From Oscillibacter valericigenes Sjm18-20 (GTDB lineage: Bacteria > Bacillota > Clostridia > Oscillospirales > Oscillospiraceae): a stretch of DNA of 64,000 nucleotides. Location: positions 434,001-498,000 of the forward strand of contig AP012044.1 in NCBI GenBank assembly GCA_000283575.1. Direction: 5' to 3'. The position numbers and the translations under genes are program-made. Below are positions 35,410-44,335 of the stretch, in pieces (positions within the stretch are counted from its first letter, which is position 1; each line of letters opens with the position of its first letter). The notes beneath the pieces were generated by a model. That model saw only the letters and a program-made list of their open reading frames with translations, was not told the DNA's origin and made no database searches.

Positions 35410-36207
35410 TTAGTTTTGTCCCTGCTCGAAGAGGGTATTGACGATGTGCTGTTTTTGCTTCATGTATTCTTTGCGTTCTTTTAGCCGGTAGCTTTCGCCC
35501 TTGATATTGACGACGGTACAGTGGTGCAGAACACGATCGAGTATCGCGGAGGCGATGGTGACATCAGCAAAGATCTCGTTCCATTGGGAAAAGGTCTTGT
35601 TGGAGGTAAAGACTGTTGAGACCTTTCCATACCGTCTGGCAATAAGCTGAAAGAACAGGTTCGCCCCCTGAATATCCATTGGGAGATACCCGATTTCGTC
35701 GATGATGAGCAGCTTGTATTTGCCCAGAGTTTTGAGCTTATCTGGAAGACGGTTTTCAAAATGGGCCTTTTTGAGCTGCTCAATCAGTGAGTGGCAGTTA
35801 ATGTAGTAAGTGGAGAATCGATGCCTGGCGGCGACCATCCCCAGCGCCGAGGCCAGATGGGTCTTGCCCACGCCGGGCGGGCCGAGAAAGACGATATTTT
35901 TTCCATTCTCCAGAAAACGCATGGTGGCCAGTTCCTCGATCTGCCGCTTGTCAATGGAGGGCTGAAAACTGAAATCAAAGTCCTCCAACGTCTTTTTGAT
36001 GGGAAAGCCCGACATCTGCACCTGTTTTTCATAGGCGCGCCGTCGTTTGCTGAGCGCCTCCTCTGCAAAGATATGGTCGTGCACCTCCACGATGTTAAGC
36101 TCGTCTTTTACAGCTCTCTCAAGATAATTGTCCAGGATCTCCAGCGTGTTTTTCATTTTCAGGCTTTCAAGGTTCTCCCTGAGGCGTTCCATCGTCAGTT
36201 CCGTCAT
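35410..36207 (-). CDS. istB: IS21-family helper ATPase IstB
   Basis: A 265-residue AAA+ protein. Walker A GPPGVGKTHLASAL (about residues 108-121), LLIIDEIGYLPMD as Walker B, and VFTSNKTFSQWNEIFAD in the sensor region. The start overlaps the istA stop by four bases. IstB regulates target choice of IstA and resembles DnaC. It looks intact. Confidence 0.95.
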   Translation of the reverse strand: MTELTMERLRENLESLKMKNTLEILDNYLERAVKDELNIVEVHDHIFAEEALSKRRRAYEKQVQMSGFPIKKTLEDFDFSFQPSIDKRQIEELATMRFLENGKNIVFLGPPGVGKTHLASALGMVAARHRFSTYYINCHSLIEQLKKAHFENRLPDKLKTLGKYKLLIIDEIGYLPMDIQGANLFFQLIARRYGKVSTVFTSNKTFSQWNEIFADVTIASAILDRVLHHCTVVNIKGESYRLKERKEYMKQKQHIVNTLFEQGQN

Positions 36208-37411
36208 AACAATACCTCGTCATACCGGCTCAAATCATGTGGCTGGATGGGAAAATCGATGACGTTGTCACCGTCCAGCAGCGTGTTTTCGATGTCGAAA
36301 GACTGCTTGACCGTCAGCCTGCGGTAGTGATGGGCATTGACGACCATGTCCTTTTTCTGATAGGATATCCGGTGCAGAGCGATTTGCTTTCCTTCGTGGT
36401 AGACGGCGAGCAGGTTGTCCAGCGCTACGACTGCCACATCTTTGCCGGCGTATTCCGATGGAACGGAATACTGATTACCGCCGTGTGAGATGAGGCAGTC
36501 TTTTTGCACCCTGCGTAAGTTAATTTTGTCAATGATATATTCACGTTTGAGAGGGTTGAGGCCCTCTTTTTTTAGCCTCTCGAAGGGAATCTCATTTGTT
36601 GTGGCATGCACCTTTCCATTGACCTTGCTGCACCAGGCCAGCGCCTGGCCGTTGAGGTCATACAAGGAGCTATACTTGATGCCCACCATGAAATTATCCC
36701 GGACGAACTGTACGGTGCGCTCCACCTTGCCCTTTGTCTGGCCCCGGTATGGCCTGCACAGCACAGGCTTGAAGCCGTAGAACCCGGCAAAGTCCTCGAA
36801 CTGCCGGTTCAGGGTGCTGTCCTCCTGCTTCAGCAGCCGCTTGATGACGACCTGTTTCATGTTGTCGTACAGGATTTCCTCGGGGTATCCGCCGAAGTAC
36901 CGGAACGCGTTGGCATGGCAGCGGATCAGTGTGTTTGTGCTCATGTCGGTCACAAACTCTATGTACCGTGCCCGTGAGTATCCGAGAATAAACAGAAAGC
37001 AGTACAGCTTCTTCAGCTTTCCGCCCTCCATGACGGTGTGATCCTCAAAGAATGCCCAGTCCATCTGCCCTTGCATGTCTCAAACCGCACCGTTGCCTTC
37101 TCGTCCAGCTGCTCCTTTTTGTTGCGTACGTATTCTCGCACGATGCTGTGCCCGCCGTCAAAGCCCTGCTCCCGGATCTTTTCCGGAATTCGCTCCGCTG
37201 AGTACGGCGCTTCCTCCAGCCATATTGCGATCTGCTCCTTGTACGGGTCCAGCTTTGACGGCTTCGCCGCGCTCAGGCTGTATACCGGCCGTGTCTCGCT
37301 CTCGGCGTATTTCTTCGCCGTCCTCGGGTCAAGGTTGTACTTGTGCGCGATCTCCGTGTAGCTCAGTCCTTTTTGCCGGTCGCGGATATCCATCCAGTTT
37401 GCTCCTTCCAT
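36204..37411 (-). pseudogene. istA: IS21-family transposase IstA with frameshift
   Basis: ATG 37411 starts an HTH part (IRDRQKGLSYTEIAHKYNLD). At about 37075, between TVRFET and QGQMDWAFFEDH, the frame changes and several conserved residues are missing. The rest continues through the DDE core (YDNMKQVVIKR, RGQTKGKVERTVQF) to 36204. With this break the element is probably immobile by itself, although IstB is intact. Confidence 0.85.
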
Positions 37412-37581
37412 TCTGACACCCTTTCCGCCTCCATTACGGCAGGCAGATTCGAGTGTACCATATTGCATTTCTCTCCGCTGCAAACCTGCATTTTTTGACC
37501 GGCGTTTTCTTGCATTTTATCACTGGCGCTGACAGGTATAATCTCCAGTATCGTGCGGCTGTTTGCCGATATATTGTAAAA

Positions 37582-38307
37582 TCAGAATCCCTCGGTGACA
37601 TATGTAATATTCTCGGAGCCCATCTTGTGGCAGTTTCCGTCATAATCAACCAGGTATACGTTTCCGTAATCGTAGAACGGCTTAAATACGAGGCAGCAGA
37701 ATGGGCGTGTAATATCGACGCGCTCGCAATAAAGCGTCAACTTTGACAGGTAAGCAGGCTGAGCCTCCAGATGCAATCCATGAGAGCCTGTGAAGACGGG
37801 TTCTTCCAGCGCTGCCGTCACCTCTATGGATGTAATGGGTTTTCCAATGATCCCTGCAAACAAGCGATTGGCATGGAAGGTAGGTGGATTGATTCCAGGA
37901 CGAATATCCCAGGGAATTGTGTTCATGGAAAGGCGGACGCTGCTTCCTTCATCAAAGGATATGCCAAGAACAGCTCCATCAGCAAATTTGATTAGCATGG
38001 GCTCATCGATCTCTGCCCACCTGTTCATCTGGATATTTTCCGGATATGTTTCCTGATCACATATTTTCTTTGCCTGTGCCTTCCCGCATTGCTGTACCAC
38101 GCTACAATAAATCGAATCCCAAATATCATCTTTCCGCCAATTATATCCCATGCCGATGGCTCGGACATCTTGAATGACGCGGCCATGCAGTTTTAGCTCA
38201 TGCAGCCCAGCAAAAACCTCGTCCGGTGTTTGAAGGACAGGCGCAGACCATTTCCAGAACTTAAATACGTTGTTTTCAAAGTCGTTTTTTCCGTCTGATA
38301 GAATCAT
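37582..38307 (-). CDS. Unrecognised protein in the RtcB operon
   Basis: A 241-residue protein behind AGGGTTACT, 55 bases after rtcB on the same strand and so probably in its operon. It has many Trp and aromatic residues (FKFWKWSAPVL, YNWRKDDIWDSIYC), a central LIKFADGAVLGISFDEGSSV and a C-terminal beta-rich part (YDYGNVYLVDYDGNCHKMGS). It is soluble, with no known motif. I do not recognise the family. Its place makes it a candidate component of an RNA-repair or RNA-sensing system. The IS21-like element ends 47 bases downstream. Confidence 0.7.
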   Translation of the reverse strand: MILSDGKNDFENNVFKFWKWSAPVLQTPDEVFAGLHELKLHGRVIQDVRAIGMGYNWRKDDIWDSIYCSVVQQCGKAQAKKICDQETYPENIQMNRWAEIDEPMLIKFADGAVLGISFDEGSSVRLSMNTIPWDIRPGINPPTFHANRLFAGIIGKPITSIEVTAALEEPVFTGSHGLHLEAQPAYLSKLTLYCERVDITRPFCCLVFKPFYDYGNVYLVDYDGNCHKMGSENITYVTEGF

Positions 38308-38362
38308 AATAGTAACCCTGCTTCAAAGCTGTTCAGGGAAATACCCCTCAATCTATTGCCAA

Positions 38363-39565
38363 TCAGTCTGCCGCCTTGAAATTGTAGATGGGCTTGATGC
38401 GCTCTGCAATATCGGCCGTGGGTCCAATCTGGCGGATGATCTCATCCATACTTTTATAGGCCATAGGCGACTCATCCAGCGTATCCGGCACCACGCAGGT
38501 GGAGTAGATGCCTTTCATTTCCGTCTGGAACTGCGCCATCGTGAATGCATCAAAAGCGGCCTTCCGGCTCATCAGGCGTCCCGCGCCGTGGGGGGCGGAA
38601 CAGTTCCAGTCCTCGTTCCCTTTTCCAATGCAGATCAGGCTGCCATCGCGCATATTGATGGGGATCAACAGTTTCTCCCCGGTCTTGGCCGAAACGCTGC
38701 CCTTCCGGAGGGTCATGGTATCCGTATCGATATAGTTGTGGATTGTGGTAAACTCCTCCGCGCGGGTAATGCCCATCCGGGTGAGGATGATGTCGGTCAT
38801 GGCTTTGCGGTTAAGCACTGCAAAATGCTGCACGATCTTCATATCATGAATGTAATCCTCAAACAGTTTCCCTTCCACATAGGCAAGATCCTTGGAAATC
38901 TCCAGCGGATGTTCCCGCTTCAGTTGGGTAATCGTGGGTTGAATCTCTTGGAGGCGGCCCTGCTCCTTCAAGGAGACAATCATTTCCTGAATCTGATAGT
39001 TTGCACCGCCCCAGAGCGCACGACGGCCCTCATCCTGATAGAAGTTTGCCACCTCGGTACCCAGATGACGGCTTCCGGAATGCACGACCAGATAGAGTTT
39101 CCCATTTTCCGAACGATCTACCTCAATGAAGTGATTGCCGCCGCCCAGTGACCCAATACTGTGCTGCGCCCGACTCAGATTTATCAGTTTGGCACAGCGA
39201 AGGTCATGGAGGTGGATGGCTTCATACAAGGGATGAAGTTCCTGCCGAACCTACCGACCGTAGGGTATGTTCTCCCGAATTACCTGATCCAGCCGGGCAA
39301 AGTTAATTTCTGTCTCGCGCAGGAGGACCGTTTCCATGCCGCAGCCGATATCAACGCCGACCATGCTTGGCACGATCTTATCCGTTATGGTCATGGTGGT
39401 GCCAATGGTGCAGCCCTTGCCTGCATGGACATCAGGCATGATACGAATTTTGCAGCCTTCAAACTCGGAACGGTCACATACGGACTTGATCTGCCCGAGT
39501 GCCGTTTTCTCTAATGTTTCGCAAAAACACCTGGCAGTGTTGTGAAGTCCTTCAATTTGAATCAT
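38363..39565 (-). CDS. rtcB: RtcB-family RNA ligase with in-frame UAG at codon 105
   Basis: ATG 39565 follows AAAGGAGAAT. Without the UAG the frame would give about 400 residues. Landmarks: MPDVHAGKGCTIG and VGVDIGCGM (metal ligands Asp/Cys), then TAG at 39251-39253 after NIPYGR, then LGGGNHFIEV, VVHSGSRHLG and CSAPHGAGRLMSR with the His that is guanylylated. RtcB joins 2',3'-cyclic phosphate or 3'-phosphate ends to 5'-OH ends using Mn2+ and GTP. A TTG seven codons after the stop (39229) could allow restart but would lack metal ligands. Everything after the UAG is perfectly in frame, so the mutation is recent, suppressed, or a sequencing error. Confidence 0.85.
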
Positions 39566-39642
39566 GGGAATTCTCCTTTGTTGCGGAATAGGGCCGGACA
39601 GCAGCTCAATGAAGCAAGTTGCATACCGGCCCATTCTGTTGT

Positions 39643-40746
39643 TTAAGACGCCTGCCCCCGGAGAAGAGACCCCAGCTGCGCAAGCATGTCTCCGGTACCA
39701 TTGAGGCTGATATTCCCCACATTATCGCAGATGCGCTCGATGTACTCCAGTTCCTTGAGCCGGTAAAGGGTTTGATTCTCCTCCATCAGTTTGGCGGTGT
39801 TCAGGAGAGATCTGGTTGAGGCAACCTCTTCCCGGCGTGTGATGACGCTGGCCTGCGCCCGCTTTTCTGCCACCAGCACCGTATTCATAATGTCCCGGAT
39901 CTCGCCGGGGAGGATGATGTCCTTGACGCCGCCGTCCACAATCTCAACGAACAGCATGGGCGCCTTTTCTTTTAGGTGAGTGATGACATACTCGGAAATC
40001 TGATCCTTGCCCTCTAAAATCTCATCGAGTTTGTGTCTGCCGACATACTCCCGCATGGCAAGCTGGGCCACAACGTGCAGTTGCTCTGCATAGTCGTCAA
40101 TTTCTGTCAGCACTTTCACACAATCCGAGATGCGGTAGTTGCAGACAAAGTTGATACGCAGGGAGACCTTATCCTGCGTCAGGATCTCCTGACCGGTGAT
40201 GTTCATCTGCGTGAGGCGGGTATCCACCAGACCCACATCAATTTTCACGCCATTTTTCCAGAAGTAATATGTACCGGGTTCCAGTGTGCGCTCCAGCTTC
40301 TGATCAAAATACAGCCGGGCTCTCTGGTACTGTGCCACCTCGACCTTCGTGAAGTAGTCGGATGGAATCATCGAGAAGAGATAAGCCGGAATGGCGGTAT
40401 CCACTTCTGTTTTGGAGATGTTAATTTCCTGATAGTCGTGCCGGTCGTGGATTGCCCAGAAGGCATATTTGCCCTGCCGCAGGATTTGTGCAAACTTCCC
40501 GTTGATAAAGTGCAGCGCAAGGTGCTGGTCCTCAACCTCAACAACCGAAACCTGCTTTGCAATGTTAGAATCAAGTAGTAACGTTTCAAGCGTGCATTTG
40601 GAGGAAAGCACCCCCTGATCTATGGAGAGCGTTTCAATCTCGCGGCCACCAAAGAGATGATATTTGCCGGGCAGAAGAAGCTTTCCAAATTTCCCGTTGA
40701 CGAACAGGAGGCCTCTCTGGTTTTCGTTGATAATGACTTTCTTCAT
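39643..40746 (-). CDS. Slipin/SPFH (band 7) family protein
   Basis: A 367-residue protein from ATG 40746, with AGGAGGG nine bases upstream. It lacks the usual N-terminal membrane helix and begins with a repeated short module, seen three times (ENQRGLLFVNGKFGKLLLPG, EDQHLALHFINGKFAQILRQ, QRARLYFDQKLERTLEPG). The SPFH domain follows (QEILTQDKVSLRINF, AQLAMREYVGRHKLDEIL, VKDIILPGEIRDIMNTVLVAEKRAQ cut across lines). This slipin type is known next to RtcB in bacterial RNA-repair operons, sometimes with Ro60 and Y RNA. The distance to rtcB is 77 bases. Confidence 0.9.
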   Translation of the reverse strand: MKKVIINENQRGLLFVNGKFGKLLLPGKYHLFGGREIETLSIDQGVLSSKCTLETLLLDSNIAKQVSVVEVEDQHLALHFINGKFAQILRQGKYAFWAIHDRHDYQEINISKTEVDTAIPAYLFSMIPSDYFTKVEVAQYQRARLYFDQKLERTLEPGTYYFWKNGVKIDVGLVDTRLTQMNITGQEILTQDKVSLRINFVCNYRISDCVKVLTEIDDYAEQLHVVAQLAMREYVGRHKLDEILEGKDQISEYVITHLKEKAPMLFVEIVDGGVKDIILPGEIRDIMNTVLVAEKRAQASVITRREEVASTRSLLNTAKLMEENQTLYRLKELEYIERICDNVGNISLNGTGDMLAQLGSLLRGQAS

Positions 40747-40976
40747 ATCGATAACCCTCCTAAAGGTAAAAAATCGGTTGCACTTCCCCGGATGAGCACT
40801 GCGCGGCTGAAGTCTTGAGTGAGGCAATTGCAGGCGGAAAGCCCACGCTTCTGGCCTGTGTCATGCGTTCACGGTATCCGTCATCAGACAAGGCGGAGCG
40901 TCATTGCTTTGAAAGAGGCAGTGGGCATCCTTGCCGGGCTGCTGTTTCTCTGCGTGGGGAAGTGCGGATTTGTTGT

Positions 40977-41110
40977 CGTTGTATACCCGTTAAGGCAGTA
41001 CCAAAACCAATTGGCCACATAGATGTGGGCAGGATTCGAACCTGCAATTTTGCGGGGAGTTAAACCCCATCGCTTTTGCGACTCCCAATCACAGGGTTGC
41101 TGGCATACAC
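40977..41110 (-). ncRNA. tRNA-like structured RNA, Y-RNA-like with permuted arms
   Basis: On the minus strand: TGTATGCC (41109-41102) can pair with GGGTATACA (40988-40980). Inside come GGGAG/CTCCC enclosing TCGC-AAAA-GCGA, then a perfect T-arm GCAGGTTCGAATCCTGC (41045-41029), then a closed acceptor-like hairpin CCACA-TCTA-TGTGG (41028-41015), then a D-arm-like CCAATTGGTTTTGG (41014-41001) with GG in the loop. The order T-arm, closed acceptor, D-arm is a permuted tRNA module, as described for bacterial YrlA-type Y RNAs. It lies between a terminator and the slipin-rtcB genes. The function is inferred. Confidence 0.7.
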
Positions 41111-41205
41111 TTTGGAATCTCCTCGTGTACCGCGGTGAAGTCAATCACCTGCAAAACAACTCTGCAACTGAATATTACCAAATGAAGCCAAAACAATCAC
41201 GGAAA

Positions 41206-41242
41206 AAAAGTTGCGAACTCTGATTCAGAGTTCGCAACTTTC
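41206..41242 (-). terminator. Terminator at the end of the WYL genes
   Basis: AGTTGCGAACTCTGA pairs perfectly with TCAGAGTTCGCAACT on the minus strand and is followed by seven T. The stop codon of the second WYL gene lies inside the stem. It separates the regulators from the tRNA-like RNA and slipin-rtcB, which therefore need their own promoter in 41110-41205. Confidence 0.9.
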
Positions 41243-42133
41243 CTGTCTGTTAAGTCGTTCCCGGATCAATGCAATAAAACGGTCGGGCGAAATTACCTGT
41301 ACCATCGGCCCAAAAGAGAGTACGCGGATCAGCAGTTCGGTCTCATCCTCCCGTTCGTAGCGCAGCGTGATCCTATACTGCCGGTCCTCCAGCCGAACGG
41401 TCTCCTTCTCAAAATGGGAGAAGTGAAGCAGCGCCCTCTCCAGCGCATTGCGCTCATCCCTCAGCAAGAGCACCAACGCCTCCGTCTTCCTCCGGGGCAG
41501 ATGGAGTAAATCAGGATCGTACGGCTCCAGCAGTTCACAGGAGTCGAGCCTTGCCATGTTAATCACCCCACATCGCCGGTTTCCAACGGTCAGGAGTCGA
41601 AATTTATCATCTTTCTCGGAGTACTCCATCCGGTATGGAAAGCATTCCGCCGAATGCCGCACGCCGGTGTGTCCGCGAAACCAAACCTTCAACTTCCGGT
41701 GTTCTCGCAGCGCCCGCAGGGTTGTATGGAAGTGGTCTATGTATTCCGCATCTTCATAGGGATCGCCGTCGTTATACTGGTCAAAGTAGACAAAGGTATC
41801 CGGATAAAAAAGCGGCGGCACAGCTTCAAGTCCTTCTGCACGCGGTTCGAACAGTGCGATACGCGGGTCAAGCAGCAGCGCCTTCATCCAGCGTTTTTGC
41901 AGTGTGGTAAGAGGCATGGTCGGCACGTTAAGAAGGGGGGTAGTGTTATCCTTGCAAAGCAAGGGCCATGTGCTGTTTTTCAGGTTTGCAGGAATTGTCA
42001 GGACGCTCTCCGCAAAAGCCTTGCCCCGGATGATCTCCGTCATGCGCTGATCGGTCAATGTTCCCGCCACAGCCTCCTTGAGAACAGCGGCAACCGCATG
42101 GAAATAGCCGCCGTAGAGCTCACTAAACAGCAT
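41225..42133 (-). CDS. WYL-domain protein (second of a pair)
   Basis: A 302-residue protein starting inside the end of the previous gene (11-base overlap), so the pair is translationally coupled. The WYL-like core shows FPYRMEYSEKDDKFRLLTVG and MARLDSCELLEPYD. The C-terminal extension (DRQYRITLRYEREDETELLI) is the usual WCX region, ending SPDRFIALIRERL. It has no clear N-terminal wHTH, unlike its partner, so it may act as a ligand-binding subunit. WYL domains bind nucleic acid or nucleotides and often control RNA-repair or defence genes. Confidence 0.85.
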   Translation of the reverse strand: MLFSELYGGYFHAVAAVLKEAVAGTLTDQRMTEIIRGKAFAESVLTIPANLKNSTWPLLCKDNTTPLLNVPTMPLTTLQKRWMKALLLDPRIALFEPRAEGLEAVPPLFYPDTFVYFDQYNDGDPYEDAEYIDHFHTTLRALREHRKLKVWFRGHTGVRHSAECFPYRMEYSEKDDKFRLLTVGNRRCGVINMARLDSCELLEPYDPDLLHLPRRKTEALVLLLRDERNALERALLHFSHFEKETVRLEDRQYRITLRYEREDETELLIRVLSFGPMVQVISPDRFIALIRERLNRQESCEL

Positions 42134-43367
42134 GGCCGCCGCCTCCGTACATTTTATTCATCTGCCGCAGGTCTTCATAGAAGGTATCCACCACGCTCGG
42201 ATTGCTGCATTGCAGCTTTTCGATCCGCCCGATAAAGGTGCGAAGCCAGGGGATCATCTCTAGGGCGTCATAGACATCGGCAACGAATCGGCAGGTGTGC
42301 TCATCGAGCATTTCGCAGCGACCGTGACGCTTTTCCCGCTCCAACCGGTCCAGTATGAATTGCTCTCCATTGCCAATGTGGACGGTCATCTCAATATGGT
42401 CAAGGCCACGTTCTGAACTTGTGGATACGCCCCAAAGGTTTAAATCAAATCTTTTCTGGTACTCCAGATAAGTCTCATAGTTCTTATCGCAGTTTCCAAT
42501 GGTTACTTTTTTGATTGCATCGATGCGGAAGAACAGCAGCCTCTTTCCACGATAATGGTAGCCCAGCAGATACTGCCGCCCGGACTGCGTACTGGCATAG
42601 ATATTGAGGGGGCAAAGCGTCCTTTGATTTTCCTGGCCGGTTCGAAGATTTCTGACAGTCAATTCAACCGCTCTCCGCTCATCGATTGCATGTAGCAGAT
42701 CGCACAGTACGGAGCTGTCCAGCGCGTGAAGAAGATAGTGGTGCTTGAAGCCATAATATGCCGGAGAGGTTTGGTACTTGTCCAGCAGGTAAGCCCCGAT
42801 GACACCCAGCGGGGCAGCCTCCGAGAAGAACGCAGCGGCATCCATCCATGAGTCCAAATCAATTGCTTGATCGTTGCTGCGGCAGTATACCACCTCGCGT
42901 CCGCGCTTTCGGCTGGTCAGCAGACCAAGCTCTTCATATTCCTTCAATTTTTTCCGAACGGTAGATTCATCAAAGGACATTGGCTCTTCATACTGGGCCA
43001 GATATCGCTCCAAAATCAGATTGACGATCTCTCCCGAGGTCAACTCCGCCCCGTCCGAAAAAAGGTCCAAAATATAGAAATGCAGGGTAATATCCTTATC
43101 GGTGAAGCTTTTGGCCCGAAATGCCTGATACAGCGGATTGTGCGGAATGCTCCTGCTGTCAACGGAGAGAAACACATTTTTGCCTGCGGCATCCTGGCGA
43201 AAGCCCATGTAATCACCAAGCCAGCTTCCTATCCTGCGGCGTTCATTATCATAGCTGCGGGCACTCTTGGCGTCATACTCCTCACGGCTTTTGAACCCGT
43301 AGATATAGAATTCCCGCATATAGTCCCGGATTTTTTCAAAGTCCTTGATCAGCTCGTTGTAAGCCAT
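42123..43367 (-). CDS. WYL-domain transcriptional regulator (first of a pair)
   Basis: A 414-residue protein starting at ATG 43367 (GGGGTGA upstream). The middle part has a winged-helix (FDESTVRKKLKEYEELGLLT). The WYL domain follows: LCPLNIYASTQSGRQYLLGY and KRLLFFRIDAIKKVTIG. A WCX-like C-terminus ends with DTFYEDLRQMNKMYGGG. It probably binds DNA upstream of the RtcB operon and responds to an RNA- or nucleotide-derived signal (inference). Confidence 0.88.
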   Translation of the reverse strand: MAYNELIKDFEKIRDYMREFYIYGFKSREEYDAKSARSYDNERRRIGSWLGDYMGFRQDAAGKNVFLSVDSRSIPHNPLYQAFRAKSFTDKDITLHFYILDLFSDGAELTSGEIVNLILERYLAQYEEPMSFDESTVRKKLKEYEELGLLTSRKRGREVVYCRSNDQAIDLDSWMDAAAFFSEAAPLGVIGAYLLDKYQTSPAYYGFKHHYLLHALDSSVLCDLLHAIDERRAVELTVRNLRTGQENQRTLCPLNIYASTQSGRQYLLGYHYRGKRLLFFRIDAIKKVTIGNCDKNYETYLEYQKRFDLNLWGVSTSSERGLDHIEMTVHIGNGEQFILDRLEREKRHGRCEMLDEHTCRFVADVYDALEMIPWLRTFIGRIEKLQCSNPSVVDTFYEDLRQMNKMYGGGGHAV

Positions 43368-43572
43368 TGCATTCACCCCGGTTTTTCTTTATCTCGGGAG
43401 GTTTCCTGAATGCCTTCAGAAAATTAGTTCCAGCCGCTTCATGAAATTAGAAATTGCTGGTTGCAGTCCAGCTCTACTTTTATTCTCAAACTGCCGCTCA
43501 CTTTGATGATTGTCTCATCTTCGGCGTGTACGCAGCGGCGTAAGATTTTACAGATATATAGCAAATTCTGAA

Positions 43573-44268
43573 TCACACTGCTGACATTTCCCATGCACGA
43601 AGCGAAGCCAACTGCCGGGGCGTATGGAACCAGTGTTCGCCCTGCTCGCAAATCGTCAGGGATGCGGCGTGCGCATTGGCAAACGCTTGAACCGTTTCCG
43701 TCGTGGTCAGGTTGTCCCGCTCGGCGTAAAGAATCGACGTGGGTTGATTCCAGACACTGAGCGGATGTTCTCTTACCCAGCAAAGATAATGCCACGAGAG
43801 TGTTTGTCCGAAGTTTGTGGAAATCTCGCCCTGCCGATGGAGCATGTCCTCTGTCACACCGGCCCAGCCCATCATGTCGCAGATCAGCCGCTCCATATCC
43901 ACAATCGGAGACACAAAAAGTGCCTTGTCAAGTTTCTCGTCCGCAAATGCCAGCATGGAGAAATAAGCCCCAATGCTGTTTGCCCGAAGAGAAATCTCGC
44001 TCCAGTGCTCCTTCAAGGATGACACAACCGCCTTGAGCTCCGGAACAACCGTCCAGGGAACAAATTCGCTTAGAGTTTCTTTTCGCTCACCATACCCGGG
44101 CAGGTCGATACCAGCCACCTGAAATCCCAAGGGGACGGCAATCTCAGCAAACGCGGCTGCTTCCTCCTTATTTCCGCCTTGGCCGTGGACAAACAGGTAT
44201 CCCTTTTCGGACTCTTCGCCATATAGAACGACAGGAACCCCTTGAATCATCTGATGTTCCACTTTCAT
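43573..44268 (-). CDS. Alpha/beta hydrolase
   Basis: A 231-residue hydrolase: GYLFVHGQGGNKEEAAAFAE (oxyanion HGxG), VAGIDLPGYGERKETL, and RANSIGAYFSMLAF with the nucleophile in an unusual NSIG context (usually GxSxG). The acid is probably in ILYAERDNLT and the histidine in EQGEHWFHTP. It resembles YqiA/prolyl-oligopeptidase-type serine hydrolases. Soluble. It follows the DNA-repair cluster at a 67-base distance, so co-transcription is uncertain. About 200 bases on to the WYL gene hold only a short unrecognised frame. Confidence 0.85.
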   Translation of the reverse strand: MKVEHQMIQGVPVVLYGEESEKGYLFVHGQGGNKEEAAAFAEIAVPLGFQVAGIDLPGYGERKETLSEFVPWTVVPELKAVVSSLKEHWSEISLRANSIGAYFSMLAFADEKLDKALFVSPIVDMERLICDMMGWAGVTEDMLHRQGEISTNFGQTLSWHYLCWVREHPLSVWNQPTSILYAERDNLTTTETVQAFANAHAASLTICEQGEHWFHTPRQLASLRAWEMSAV

Positions 44269-44335
44269 TTTATCATGTTACCTTTCTCCAAACGCTTTAA
44301 ATTTCGGAACCGGTACAGCCACCGGGAACGCCTTT

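Larger units (their letters stand above)
35332..37534 (-). mobile_element. IS21-like element with broken istA
   Basis: The ends are TGTCA at 35332 and TGACA at 37530-37534. The terminal 60 bases align as inverted repeats through shared blocks CGCC, CGCCGGT-AAAAAATG and CAGCGG. The flanks do not show a matching duplication, suggesting rearrangement after insertion. Genes istA and istB run on the minus strand. Confidence 0.8.

Noticed and set aside
36204..37076. Separate complete IstA gene starting at 37076
   Set aside because: The HTH half lies upstream in another frame; this is the 3' part of a frameshifted istA.
39251..39253. Pyrrolysine or other recoding at the rtcB UAG
   Set aside because: No Pyl genes in the window, other stop codons also interrupt nearby genes, and the position is not known as a recoded site.
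41015..41110. Canonical tRNA gene on the minus strand (T-arm and a GGGG-TTTAACT-CCCC stem suggest tRNA-Leu)
   Set aside because: The 5' acceptor strand is not upstream; its partner lies downstream of the T-arm. The upstream hairpin has an AAAA loop without GG. A permuted tRNA-like RNA fits better.
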